From: Zhihengliuella halotolerans | GTDB taxonomy: Bacteria > Actinomycetota > Actinomycetes > Actinomycetales > Micrococcaceae | NCBI RefSeq assembly: GCF_004217565.1 | Contig: NZ_SHLA01000001.1 | Span: forward strand, 3,162,001 to 3,226,000 | Direction: 5' to 3' | Length of the DNA: 64,000 nt | In this document: one piece after another, positions 16,710-24,650 of the stretch | Numbering within the stretch: position 1 is the first letter of the stretch | Layout: every line of letters starts with the position of its first letter | Notes under the pieces: generated by a model | What the model was told of the DNA's origin: nothing | The model's database searches: none | Seen by the model: the letters and a program-made list of their open reading frames with translations, nothing else | Program-made: the position numbers and the translations under genes

Positions 16710-18140
16710 CTAGCGCGCGTTGCGGGTGCGCACGGCGGCGAGAACCTTCTCCTCGGCATCCACGCCCGGAGTGATGCCCGCGGGGACGCGGAAGAAGAAT
16801 ACGGCGCCGAGCGCCCACCACACGGCGAAGATCAGCCACGGCTCCCACGTGAGCGAGGCCGGCATGCCGGGCATGTAGAGGCTGAAAAGGGCTGCAGTGA
16901 GGATGACCGAGATCCAGCCGATGGCCTCGCCTCCGCGGCCGACACCACCGATGCGCAGTGGGCGGTCCATCCCTGGTTCGCGTCGTCGCAGCACCAGGAA
17001 CGTCACCGAGACCAGGAAGTAGGCCACGATGATGCTCGGCGCGCCGGAGTCGACGAGCCAGCCGAGCATCTGTGCCCCGAAGAACGGGGCCAGCATCGAG
17101 ATGCCGCCGATGAACATCAGCGCCTTGTACGGTGTGCGGTATTTGGGGTGCAGGTCGGCGAACCACTCGGGCAGCATGCCGCTGCGCGCCAGCGAGTAGA
17201 TGAGGCGCGAGGCGCCGAGCAGGAGGGAGTTCCATGAGGTGAGGATGCCGGCGATGCCGCCGGCGATCATGACTTTCGACATGAACGCGGAACCGAACAT
17301 CGCGCCGAACGCGTCCGCCGTCGCGATGTCGGCTCCGGCGAGATCCGCCGCGGGCATCGCCGTCGACGTCGTCAGGACCACCATGACGTACCAGGCGGTC
17401 GCGAGTACGACGGACAGGACCACGAGCGCACCGATCCTGCGCGCCGGGATGTTGACCTCCTCAGCGGACTGGGGGATCACGTCGAAGCCGATGAAGAGGA
17501 ACGGCACGGCCACGAGCACCGCGAAGAATCCGGCCATCCCGCCGCTGAAGAGTGGCTGCATGTTCTGCGCTTCGCCGCCGGCGAACGAGCCGAAGATCAG
17601 GAGCAACCCGATGATCAGCAGGAACAGGACTGTGAACGTCTGGACCACACCGGCCTGTTTGGCGCCGCGGATGTTGATCCACGTCAGGGCCACGGCCGCC
17701 GCCACCCCGACGAGCGCCCACGTCAGATGGACCTCGAATCCCGCGACCGTCCACAGGGGGATCTGGCTGACGCCCGGGAAGATGTACTCGACCGTGCGTG
17801 GAAGGGCCACCGCCTCGAACGCCACGATCGTGACGTAGCCGCCGGTGATGCCCCAGGAGCCGATGAACGAGGGGCGTGGCCCGAGTGCCCGGAGGATGAA
17901 GTTGTGCTCGCCGCCGGCCTTCGGCATGGAGCCCGTGAGCTCGGCGTAGGTCAGGCCGACGACGGCCATGATTCCACCGCCGACGAGCATTGCGGCCGTC
18001 GCCCCGAGCGTTCCGGCGCTCTCGAGCCAGCCGCCGGTCAGCACCACCCAGCCGAAGCCGATCATGGCTCCGAACCCGAGCGCGAGGGCGTCGATGTTTC
18101 CAAGGGACTTCGCGAGCGTGCGCGGCTCGGTACTGCTCAT
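16710..18140 (-). CDS. APC-superfamily amino acid/amine permease
   Basis: A 476-residue, 12-helix secondary transporter of the amino acid-polyamine-organocation superfamily. The first helix carries LGFGAMIGFGWVVLTGGWL, equivalent to the GSGIF substrate-binding break; AELTGSMPKAGGEHNFI and LTSWNSLLLGASRLIYSLARSGMLP are further family blocks. AAAGG precedes the ATG at 18140. It is on the same strand as the AsnC gene, 80 bases upstream of it. It probably imports the substrate or exchanges a product of the 8.5-16.6 kb pathway. The substrate is unknown. Confidence 0.88.
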   Translation of the reverse strand: MSSTEPRTLAKSLGNIDALALGFGAMIGFGWVVLTGGWLESAGTLGATAAMLVGGGIMAVVGLTYAELTGSMPKAGGEHNFILRALGPRPSFIGSWGITGGYVTIVAFEAVALPRTVEYIFPGVSQIPLWTVAGFEVHLTWALVGVAAAVALTWINIRGAKQAGVVQTFTVLFLLIIGLLLIFGSFAGGEAQNMQPLFSGGMAGFFAVLVAVPFLFIGFDVIPQSAEEVNIPARRIGALVVLSVVLATAWYVMVVLTTSTAMPAADLAGADIATADAFGAMFGSAFMSKVMIAGGIAGILTSWNSLLLGASRLIYSLARSGMLPEWFADLHPKYRTPYKALMFIGGISMLAPFFGAQMLGWLVDSGAPSIIVAYFLVSVTFLVLRRREPGMDRPLRIGGVGRGGEAIGWISVILTAALFSLYMPGMPASLTWEPWLIFAVWWALGAVFFFRVPAGITPGVDAEEKVLAAVRTRNAR

Positions 18141-18397
18141 GGGGTGGCCTTTCCGTGTCTGAGCTGCGACGACGGATCCGTTGCCGACAGCGATGCTGGC
18201 TGGGGGAAGATTTTCGCACCCTGATGGGGCGGACAAGGGCAACGTCGCTCTTGCGTCCGCTTTGTTACGCGGCGGGCTCCGGTACGGGCGCGCCCGGCCC
18301 TCTCGTGACCATCCGCGTCGACGACGGGCACGCGCTGATCGCGACTTGCGACAACCTGACGACCGCGGACCTCGTCGTCAGGTGAAGCCCGGTCGGC

Positions 18398-18427
18398 AGC
18401 CCGTAGAATTGGCTGGTCCTACGGGCT
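18398..18427. promoter_or_regulatory. Inverted repeat over the yjdM promoter
   Basis: AGCCCGTAG (18398-18406) and CTACGGGCT (18419-18427) are a perfect 9-base inverted repeat with a 12-base loop. It overlaps a TAGAAT hexamer at 18404-18409 that fits a -10. It could be an operator or a 5' leader hairpin. Confidence 0.4.
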
Positions 18428-18462
18428 CCTGCCGGCTCGACGTCCGTCCGAGAAAGAAGACC

Positions 18463-18810
18463 ATGAGCGATTCGCTTCCGCCCTGCCCGGAGTGCCGCGG
18501 CGCCTACACCTACGAGATGGGCGCTCTCCTGGTCTGCCCCGAGTGCGCCCACGAGTGGAGCCCGGAGGCTGAAACGGCCGCCGAGTCGGAGCGCGTGGTC
18601 AAGGACGCCGTCGGCAACGTCCTCGCCGACGGGGACACGGTCTCGATCGTCAAGACCATGAAGGTCAAAGGAGCGCAGAGTGCGCTGAAGGCGGGCACCA
18701 AGGTCCGGAACATCCGGCTCGTCGACGGCAGCGGCGATCACGACATCGCGGCCAAGGTGGACGGGTTCGGGCCGATGGAACTCAAGTCGTCCATCGTCAA
18801 GAAGATCTGA
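18463..18810 (+). CDS. yjdM: YjdM/PhnA-type zinc-ribbon protein
   Basis: A 115-residue protein of the YjdM (old name PhnA) family. The N-terminal zinc ribbon has CPEC and CPEC pairs (residues 8-11 and 25-28). The conserved basic domain follows: [25 protein letters not shown] and [12 protein letters not shown]. Despite the old name it is not phosphonoacetate hydrolase, and its cellular role is unclear. An AGAAAGAAGA stretch precedes the ATG. It is monocistronic and convergent with mutY. Confidence 0.92.
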   Translation: MSDSLPPCPECRGAYTYEMGALLVCPECAHEWSPEAETAAESERVVKDAVGNVLADGDTVSIVKTMKVKGAQSALKAGTKVRNIRLVDGSGDHDIAAKVDGFGPMELKSSIVKKI

Positions 18811-18841
18811 GCCCTGCGAGGATCATCTGACCTGCGGGGCG

Positions 18842-19807
18842 TCAGTGCGGCAAGCTGATTCCGTGCGCGCCCTCGTGGGCCAGCCCGTCCGCGAGCAGCG
18901 ACGCCAGACACCGCTCCAGCTGGTCGGCCTTCGCGTCCGTCGCGAGCACGACGTCGGCGGCCACCAGCTCGTCCCGACCCAAGGGGGCATCCGCCCCGCG
19001 GAGCACCGCCATGAACGCCCCGCGCACCTGCCGGTCCGTGCCGGCCCACGGCTGGCCCTTCGGCGTGTAGTGCGGGGCCGGCTGGCCGGCCTCGATCCAC
19101 GCGCAGGACGACGCCACCGGGCACGCGTCGCACTTCGGGTTTCGCGCCGTGCACACCAGCGCGCCCAGCTCCATGACCGCGGCGTTCCAGCGACACGCGA
19201 GCGCGCCGTCGTCGTACTCGCCCCACGGGCCGGGAAGTCGCGGGTCCGCCGCGTCGCGCGGTGGCATGAGCGCCGCCGCGAGGCGCGCTTCGGCGGCGGT
19301 GTAGCTGGGTTCGGGTAGGGCATTGCCGGTGATGGCGCGGGCGTGCACGCGGCGGATGTTGGTGTCGACGACGGTTTCCGGGGCACCGAACGCGAAGCAC
19401 GCGATCGCGGCGGCCGTGTAGTCGCCGACTCCGGGCAGCGAGATGAGTTCGTCGAACGAGCCGGGGACTTCGCCGTCGTGGTCCTCGACGATCCGCTGGG
19501 CCGCCGCGTGCAGGCGCAGAGCTCGCCGCGGATAGCCGAGCTTGCCCCACGCGCGCAGCGCCTCGCCGGACGGCTCCGCCGCGAGATCCGCGGGCGTCGG
19601 CCAGCGCTCCATCCACTCGTGCCACACCGGCAACACGCGCACGACCGGGGTCTGCTGCAGCATGTATTCGCTGACCATCACGCCCCACGCGCCGGCCTCG
19701 GGGCGCCGCCAGGGCAGGTCGCGCCCGTGGACGTCGAACCAGTGCGTTATCTGCGTGTGCAGCCGGTGCAGGTCGGCAGGGGCGGGGGTCAGGGTTGTCT
19801 TCTGCAC
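18842..19807 (-). CDS. mutY: A/G-specific adenine glycosylase MutY
   Basis: Base-excision repair glycosylase that removes adenine mispaired with 8-oxoguanine. The catalytic Glu47 is in VSEYMLQQT, the helix-hairpin-helix is LPGVGDYTAAAI (124-135) and the catalytic Asp148 is in VVDTNIRRV. The 4Fe-4S ligands Cys219, Cys226, Cys229 and Cys235 show the C-x6-C-x2-C-x5-C spacing. At 321 residues it is shorter than E. coli MutY and shows no clear NUDIX-like C-terminal domain. It is divergent from the membrane-anchored protein at 19870. Confidence 0.94.
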   Translation of the reverse strand: MQKTTLTPAPADLHRLHTQITHWFDVHGRDLPWRRPEAGAWGVMVSEYMLQQTPVVRVLPVWHEWMERWPTPADLAAEPSGEALRAWGKLGYPRRALRLHAAAQRIVEDHDGEVPGSFDELISLPGVGDYTAAAIACFAFGAPETVVDTNIRRVHARAITGNALPEPSYTAAEARLAAALMPPRDAADPRLPGPWGEYDDGALACRWNAAVMELGALVCTARNPKCDACPVASSCAWIEAGQPAPHYTPKGQPWAGTDRQVRGAFMAVLRGADAPLGRDELVAADVVLATDAKADQLERCLASLLADGLAHEGAHGISLPH

Positions 19808-19869
19808 CCGAATACCCTAACGCGGCGCGCGTTCCGCGCTCACCGGCCGCGCGGTTATACGCTTGCAGC

Positions 19870-20532
19870 ATGCCAACCCCTCGTCGTCGATCCAGCCCGG
19901 CCGTCTACCGCCGCCGGCGCCTGGTCGTGCTGCTCGCGATGCTCGTTGTCGTCGGCCTCATCGTCTGGGGATCCATCGCCGCGGTCGGTGCGCTTCGCGC
20001 TGCGACGACAGCGGACCCGGACGTGACGGCCAACCCGCCTGAAGGCGGCGGAGGCGACGACGGATCGCCGTCGGAGGGTGACGGTGCGGGCGCCTCGAAG
20101 AGCCCGGAGTCGACGGAGGAACCGACGAGCTGCCAGCCGCGCGACGTCGTTGTGAAGGCTTCGACCGAGCAGCGGAGGTACGGGCCCGAGGAGAACCCGG
20201 TGCTGGTCATGACCGTGGAGAATTCGGGCGGATTCGACTGCGAGGTCAACGTCGGCACGGGGGAGCAGGAGTTCCTGGTCACAAGCGGCAAGGACACTGC
20301 GACGTCCACCGCAGACCGCATCTTCTCGACCGCCGACTGCCTCGCGGATCCGGCGGATCTGCACATCACCTTGAAGCCCGGGCAGCAGGAGACGGCCCGT
20401 TTCACGTGGGAGCGCGAACGCAGCGCACCGGGCTGCCAGGCCGTGTCGGCGAAGCCGCGACCGGGCACGTACCTCTTTCAGGCGAAGCTCGGGAACCGCG
20501 AGTCCAGTGTCGCCGTCTTCGAGCTTCAGTAG
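19870..20532 (+). CDS. Membrane-anchored extracytoplasmic protein, function unknown
   Basis: A 220-residue protein with a basic N-terminus (PRRRSSPAVYRRRR), one membrane helix (about 18-45), a disordered Gly/Ser/Pro/Glu linker (about 50-82), and an outer domain with four cysteines that could pair. The outer domain has beta-strand character (VLVMTVENSGGFDCEVNV...ETARFTWERE), resembling an Ig-like or DUF4232-like fold. The ATG at 19870 fits a leaderless transcript (TATACG shortly upstream). I cannot name a function. Confidence 0.8.
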   Translation: MPTPRRRSSPAVYRRRRLVVLLAMLVVVGLIVWGSIAAVGALRAATTADPDVTANPPEGGGGDDGSPSEGDGAGASKSPESTEEPTSCQPRDVVVKASTEQRRYGPEENPVLVMTVENSGGFDCEVNVGTGEQEFLVTSGKDTATSTADRIFSTADCLADPADLHITLKPGQQETARFTWERERSAPGCQAVSAKPRPGTYLFQAKLGNRESSVAVFELQ

Positions 20533-20545
20533 TCGCCGCCACCCA

Positions 20546-20575
20546 TTGACAGGCAAGCACATACTTGCATAATCT
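20546..20575 (+). promoter_or_regulatory. Leaderless promoter with operator for the ArsR/VOC operon
   Basis: TTGACA (20546-20551), an 18-base spacer and TAATCT (20570-20575) place the transcription start on or beside the ATG at 20582. The spacer contains the inverted repeat GCAAG-N6-CTTGC (20553-20568), a good candidate site for the encoded repressor. Confidence 0.7.
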
Positions 20576-20581
20576 CGGGCC

Positions 20582-20875
20582 ATGGCAGGAGACGTCTTCA
20601 AGGCCTTGGCTGACCCGACTCGCCGCTGCATTCTGGACGAACTCGTCGAACGCGACGGGCAGACGCTTTTCGAGCTGTGTACTCGTCTGGTCTCCAAGCA
20701 CGGCCTCGATCTGTCACGACAGGGCGTCAGCCAGCACCTGGCGGTCCTCGAGGAGGCTGGCCTGGTCCGCACTCGTCGCAGTGGCCGATACAAGTTCCAC
20801 GACCTGAATATCGAACCCCTCGAGACCCTGGCCACTCGGTGGCTGCGGCCTCCGAAGCCAGGAGGAGAAGCATGA
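20582..20875 (+). CDS. ArsR/SmtB-family repressor (non-arsenic type)
   Basis: A 97-residue winged-helix regulator. VFKALADPTRRCILDEL opens the fold, and the recognition helix is RQGVSQHLAVLEEAGLV. It lacks the paired-cysteine metal site of the ArsR at 7125; only single Cys residues are present. It therefore probably belongs to the group that regulates an adjacent enzyme or transporter by other signals. It is likely read from a leaderless mRNA. Its stop overlaps the start of the VOC gene as ATGA, and the operator in the promoter suggests autoregulation. Confidence 0.88.
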   Translation: MAGDVFKALADPTRRCILDELVERDGQTLFELCTRLVSKHGLDLSRQGVSQHLAVLEEAGLVRTRRSGRYKFHDLNIEPLETLATRWLRPPKPGGEA

Positions 20876-21258
20876 GAATTCACCAGTTGAGCGTTTTCGT
20901 CGAGGACCAGGAGGCGGCCCTCCGCTTCTACACGGACGTCCTCGATTTCGTGAAGCGGCACGACATCCCGCTCGGCGCGGACCGGTGGCTCACCGTCGTC
21001 GCTCCGGACGAGCAGGACGGGCCGGAGGTTCTGCTCGAGCCCAATCGTCACCCTGCCGCACGCCAATACCAGGAGGCGCTTGCCGCCGATGGCATCCCGG
21101 TCGTCTCGTTCGCCGTGGACGATGTGGAGGCCGAGTTCGAGCGGCTCAAAGGCCTGGGGGTCAAGTTCACCCAGGATCCGCTGACGATGGGCCCGGCCAC
21201 GACTGCCGTCTTCGACGATACCTGCGGCAATCTCGTGCAGATCATCCACGTCAACTAG
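20872..21258 (+). CDS. VOC-superfamily (glyoxalase/bleomycin-resistance) protein
   Basis: A 128-residue vicinal-oxygen-chelate fold protein. It has two beta-alpha-beta-beta-beta modules: HQLSVFVEDQEAALRFYTDVLDFVK at the start and VVSFAVDDVEAEFERLKGLGVKF in the middle, with the metal-ligand-type ending DDTCGNLVQIIHV. Members include glyoxalases, dioxygenases and antibiotic-binding proteins, and sequence alone does not choose among them. It is translationally coupled to the ArsR-family repressor, so a small-molecule stress response is likely. Confidence 0.85.
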   Translation: MRIHQLSVFVEDQEAALRFYTDVLDFVKRHDIPLGADRWLTVVAPDEQDGPEVLLEPNRHPAARQYQEALAADGIPVVSFAVDDVEAEFERLKGLGVKFTQDPLTMGPATTAVFDDTCGNLVQIIHVN

Positions 21259-21384
21259 TCCGAGTCGGCGTCCTCGGCGTCGCTCTGGTGGGCTCGCCGG
21301 ATCTCGACCTGTTCCAGCGTCCTTGACCGCACTCGGTCGCGGCGGCTCCGCGGTTCCCGATGCGCTACTGCAGTTCCGGAGGGT

Positions 21385-23322
21385 TCACCAGGGTGGTTCG
21401 TCGTCTGCTGCGTTCCATCGTCGCCGGCGTTCCTCGGCGGCCTCTTCGAGGCTCCGCCCTGTGGCAGGGTCCCAGCGGGTCGGGGAGCCTTCTTCGAGCG
21501 TGAAGGGGCGTGCGGTCTCGCTCGGGTTCCAGCCCGGCGGGCTGTTCTCGTCGCTGCCGCCCGCGCTCGTTCCCGTGTCCACTGCAGGTCTCGTGTTCGG
21601 GGCAGAGTCCGGTAGCACGTCCCGTTTCGGTGTGGTCTTGGCTTCGGGTGCCACTGGTGGTGGTGGTTCGGGTCGGTGGTGTCGGCCGCGGCGGGTGAGG
21701 ACGTTGACTGTTGGGCGGTATGTGCCGGTCGGGTCGTACCAGGGTGGTGCTTTCACGTGTGGGACTCCGTCGGTGATGCTGATGTCCCAGCCGGAGTTTT
21801 CGAGGTGGTGGTGGTGGAACCAGCAGAGCAGCACTCCGTTGTCGGTGTGCGTCGGACCGTCCTCGGCGTGCGCGTGCACGTGGTGGATTTCGCACCAGGA
21901 GGCCGGGATCGTGCACCCGGGGATCACGCACCCGCCGTCACGGGCCGTGATGGCCCGGCGCTGGTGGGCGTTGAAGACTCGTTCCTTCGTCCCGAGGGCC
22001 ACGATGCGGCCAGCACGGTCGAAGAGGACTTTCTGCACGGCCCCGGCGCACGCGATGCGGTGGGCGATCCGGGCGGTTGCGGGGATGTCGATGCCGTCCA
22101 GGGTCGCGCTCCCGGCCGGATCGGTGAGGTCTTCGGCGGTGATGTGCACGAGCAGGGTCGCGGCGTCCCCGCCCAGTGTTGGGGTTTCGGCGGAGCGGGC
22201 GGCAGCGGTGAGGATGGAGGCGAGTACGTCGTGGCGTTTCTGCGCGGGCGTGCGCTCATCCACGACCGCCGGCGTCCCGGAGGTCGTGCCGGTCTCAGCA
22301 GTAGTGCCGCCAGCAGTGCTGGCCTCACCTGCGGCTTCGGAACCGGCGACATTGTCGCCGTCCGCGCCGCCGTGCGTGGCTGCAGCATCCTCAGCGCCGG
22401 TAGCGCCGGCGTGGGTTTCTGGGTTCGGGTCGGTGCCGTGGTGGCGGGCCGCGGGATTCAGATACGCCGCGAGGAGCCGGGTGAGTTGGGCGGCGGTTTC
22501 GGGCATCAAGTTCCCGCGGACAGGGATCAGCCCGTCCCGGGCCGACCCGAGAGTCAGGCCGCGGCGTGCGGCGGCACGGGTGGCCTCGGGATCGGGTCCG
22601 TCCTGATCCAGGTGCGCTTCCCAGACCTGGGAGTGGATCTTGACCTCCGCGAACGTCGCCGCCGGCATCCCGCCGGCGCCTTTGTCGGTGGAGCCGTCCG
22701 GAGTGCCGGTGCCGTCGTCCGGGCCGCTGCTGGAGCTGTCGTCGGCATCGGCCGCCGAGTCCTGTGTCGCGAAGTCTCTTCCGGTGGTGGCGGTGGCGGT
22801 GGCCACGAGCGCCGCCTCGGCCGCGGCCGCCGCACCCGGGTCCGCCCGCGGGCCGACGCGGGTAAGCATCCCGGTGAGCAGTTCCGCGGTCTCGATGCCC
22901 AGGCTCCCGGCGTGCAGGGCGTCCGCGATGTCGGGGAACCGCGCGGGAAGCTCTTCACCGGTCAATGAGACACCGGCCCGGGTCCGCGCGTCCAGTCCGG
23001 CCCGGCGGCGGACCTCGCGCCCCGGGGCGCCGGTGAGACGCTCGAGCAGCTCACTACCGGTCCGGCACCCGTACCGGGCCGAAAGCCGGTCCTCACCCAG
23101 ACCCTGACTGGAGCGGTCCTCGATCTCCCCGGCGGCACGTACGCGCAGGGCGTCGACGAGCCGGCCCAGGGCCTCGACCGCACCCGCGGCGTGCACGAGG
23201 TCCGCGTCACTCAGGGACCCGACCTCGGGGCAGAGTCCGGTCAGGTGCTCGGCGGCCTCGCGGACCCGGCCCGCGGCGCCGGAAGCGGCGGCGGGGGTCT
23301 CCGTGGGGTGCGTGATGGCCAT
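21385..23322 (-). CDS. HNH endonuclease with DUF222 domain
   Basis: A 645-residue protein of the DUF222/13E12 repeat type that is abundant in actinobacteria. The DUF222 region occupies the first 400 or so residues, broken by a long Gly/Thr/Ser/Asp-rich insert. An HNH nuclease motif lies near residues 465-515 (CVIPGCTIPASWCEIHHVHAH ... LLCWFHHHHLE) with zinc-ligand cysteines. The biological role of the family is not established; multicopy members in one genome recombine and vary. The promoter side (23323-23400) is markedly AT-richer than its surroundings. Confidence 0.88.
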   Translation of the reverse strand: MAITHPTETPAAASGAAGRVREAAEHLTGLCPEVGSLSDADLVHAAGAVEALGRLVDALRVRAAGEIEDRSSQGLGEDRLSARYGCRTGSELLERLTGAPGREVRRRAGLDARTRAGVSLTGEELPARFPDIADALHAGSLGIETAELLTGMLTRVGPRADPGAAAAAEAALVATATATTGRDFATQDSAADADDSSSSGPDDGTGTPDGSTDKGAGGMPAATFAEVKIHSQVWEAHLDQDGPDPEATRAAARRGLTLGSARDGLIPVRGNLMPETAAQLTRLLAAYLNPAARHHGTDPNPETHAGATGAEDAAATHGGADGDNVAGSEAAGEASTAGGTTAETGTTSGTPAVVDERTPAQKRHDVLASILTAAARSAETPTLGGDAATLLVHITAEDLTDPAGSATLDGIDIPATARIAHRIACAGAVQKVLFDRAGRIVALGTKERVFNAHQRRAITARDGGCVIPGCTIPASWCEIHHVHAHAEDGPTHTDNGVLLCWFHHHHLENSGWDISITDGVPHVKAPPWYDPTGTYRPTVNVLTRRGRHHRPEPPPPVAPEAKTTPKRDVLPDSAPNTRPAVDTGTSAGGSDENSPPGWNPSETARPFTLEEGSPTRWDPATGRSLEEAAEERRRRWNAADDEPPW

Positions 23323-23504
23323 GCCTCTATTTTAGTACAGGACAGCGATTTGTAGTATGGGCTGTGGGTACTTTTGGAAGATGTATTCGATTTGTGGACA
23401 GAGAGTGCGAGGCCCTGCGGCCGGGCTCCGCGGGACCTTGATCCGCGGGCTGTAGCGGGGGTGGAGGGACGGGGTGTTGCGAGGTGTCGCGGTGGTTGAC
23501 CGGG

Positions 23505-24581
23505 TCAGGAGAAACGGTCGAGCAGGCTCGACTCCGCGACCTTCGAGAGATTCTCCCGGACGGTCCTGGCTCGCTGCTCGCCGATGCCGTCCACGTGCAT
23601 CAGGTCGGTGATGTCGGCGGCCATCAGCTTCTGCAGGTCGTCGAAGTTCTCCACGAGTCGGCCGGCGACCGCCCGGGGGAGCGCCTTGATGCCCGCGAGT
23701 AGACGGTGGCCTTTGGGACGCAGGGGCGACTCGAGGGTGTCGGGGTGGGCGCTGCACCCGAGGACTACCGCGATCTTGTTCAGGTCGATGATCTCCGCTG
23801 ATGAGAAGTGGCGCAGCTTCGACAGGGCGACGTCGATGGCCTCCGCCGTCGTGCCGTTCTTGGAGTAGTCCTTGAGCAGGATGTCGCTGCCCGGGCCGAG
23901 GCCGGCCGTGAGCTCGTCGAGCTGGAGGGACAGCAGGCGGCCGTCGACGCCGAGCTCGAGCACGTACTGGGCGATCTCCTCCGAGATGCGCCGGACCATC
24001 TCCTGGCGCTGGAGGACGACGGCGACGTCGCGCACGGTGACCATGGCCTCGATCTCCAGCGATGAGAGCTGGCTCGTGACCTGATCGAGTCGCATCCGGT
24101 ACCGCTCGAGGGTGGCGAGCGCCTGGTTCGCCCGGGCGAGGATCGGCTCCGAGCCCTCAAGGACGTGGCGGATCCCCTGGACGTAGATCGCGATCGTCTG
24201 CATGGACTGCGAGACGGAGATGACCGGGAAGCCCGTCTGGATGGCGACGCGCTCGGCGGTGCGGTGGCGGGTGCCCGATTCCTGCGTCGGGATCGTGTGG
24301 TCCGGAACCAGCTGCACTGCGGCACGCAGGATGTTGGAGGAGTCCTTGTCGCACACGATGGCGCCGTCCATCTTCGCGAGCTCGCGCAGGCGGGTGGGGG
24401 AGAAATGGATGTTGATGTCGAATCCGCCGGAGCAGATGGAGTCCACTGTCTTGTCGAACCCGAGGACGATCAGGCCGCCCGTGCGCCCGCGCAGGATCCG
24501 CTCCAGCCCGTCCCGCAGCTGGGTTCCGGGCGCGACGCGGGCCAGCGTCGCGCGGAGCGCGTCTTCGGGGCTCTTGGTCAT
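23505..24581 (-). CDS. disA: DNA-integrity scanning diadenylate cyclase DisA
   Basis: Makes cyclic di-AMP from two ATP and slows on branched DNA. The 358-residue protein has the DAC domain at about 1-145, with Asp72-Gly73-Ala74 (MDGA) and the ATP-binding GTRHRT (Arg105-His106-Arg107). A helical linker follows, then C-terminal helix-hairpin-helix DNA-binding elements (about 295-350: LVENFDDLQKLMAADITDLMHVDGIGEQRARTVRE). The start has AGAGGAA upstream. It follows radA by 69 bases on the same strand, the conserved actinobacterial and Bacillus arrangement. Confidence 0.96.
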   Translation of the reverse strand: MTKSPEDALRATLARVAPGTQLRDGLERILRGRTGGLIVLGFDKTVDSICSGGFDINIHFSPTRLRELAKMDGAIVCDKDSSNILRAAVQLVPDHTIPTQESGTRHRTAERVAIQTGFPVISVSQSMQTIAIYVQGIRHVLEGSEPILARANQALATLERYRMRLDQVTSQLSSLEIEAMVTVRDVAVVLQRQEMVRRISEEIAQYVLELGVDGRLLSLQLDELTAGLGPGSDILLKDYSKNGTTAEAIDVALSKLRHFSSAEIIDLNKIAVVLGCSAHPDTLESPLRPKGHRLLAGIKALPRAVAGRLVENFDDLQKLMAADITDLMHVDGIGEQRARTVRENLSKVAESSLLDRFS

Positions 24582-24650
24582 GGAGGGTTCCTCTGCGGCG
24601 GTGGTGAGTGGTCAGCCCAGTTTATGCCCCGTACGACGACGGCGGGTGGC

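Noticed and set aside
18243-18462. Small coding gene in the gap before yjdM
   Set aside because: A frame ending at 18385 exists but has no ribosome site or recognisable product; the region is better explained as promoter and leader.
21323-22968. Long plus-strand frames over the HNH gene
   Set aside because: Low-complexity translations opposite a gene with an intact DUF222/HNH architecture; no ribosome sites at their starts.
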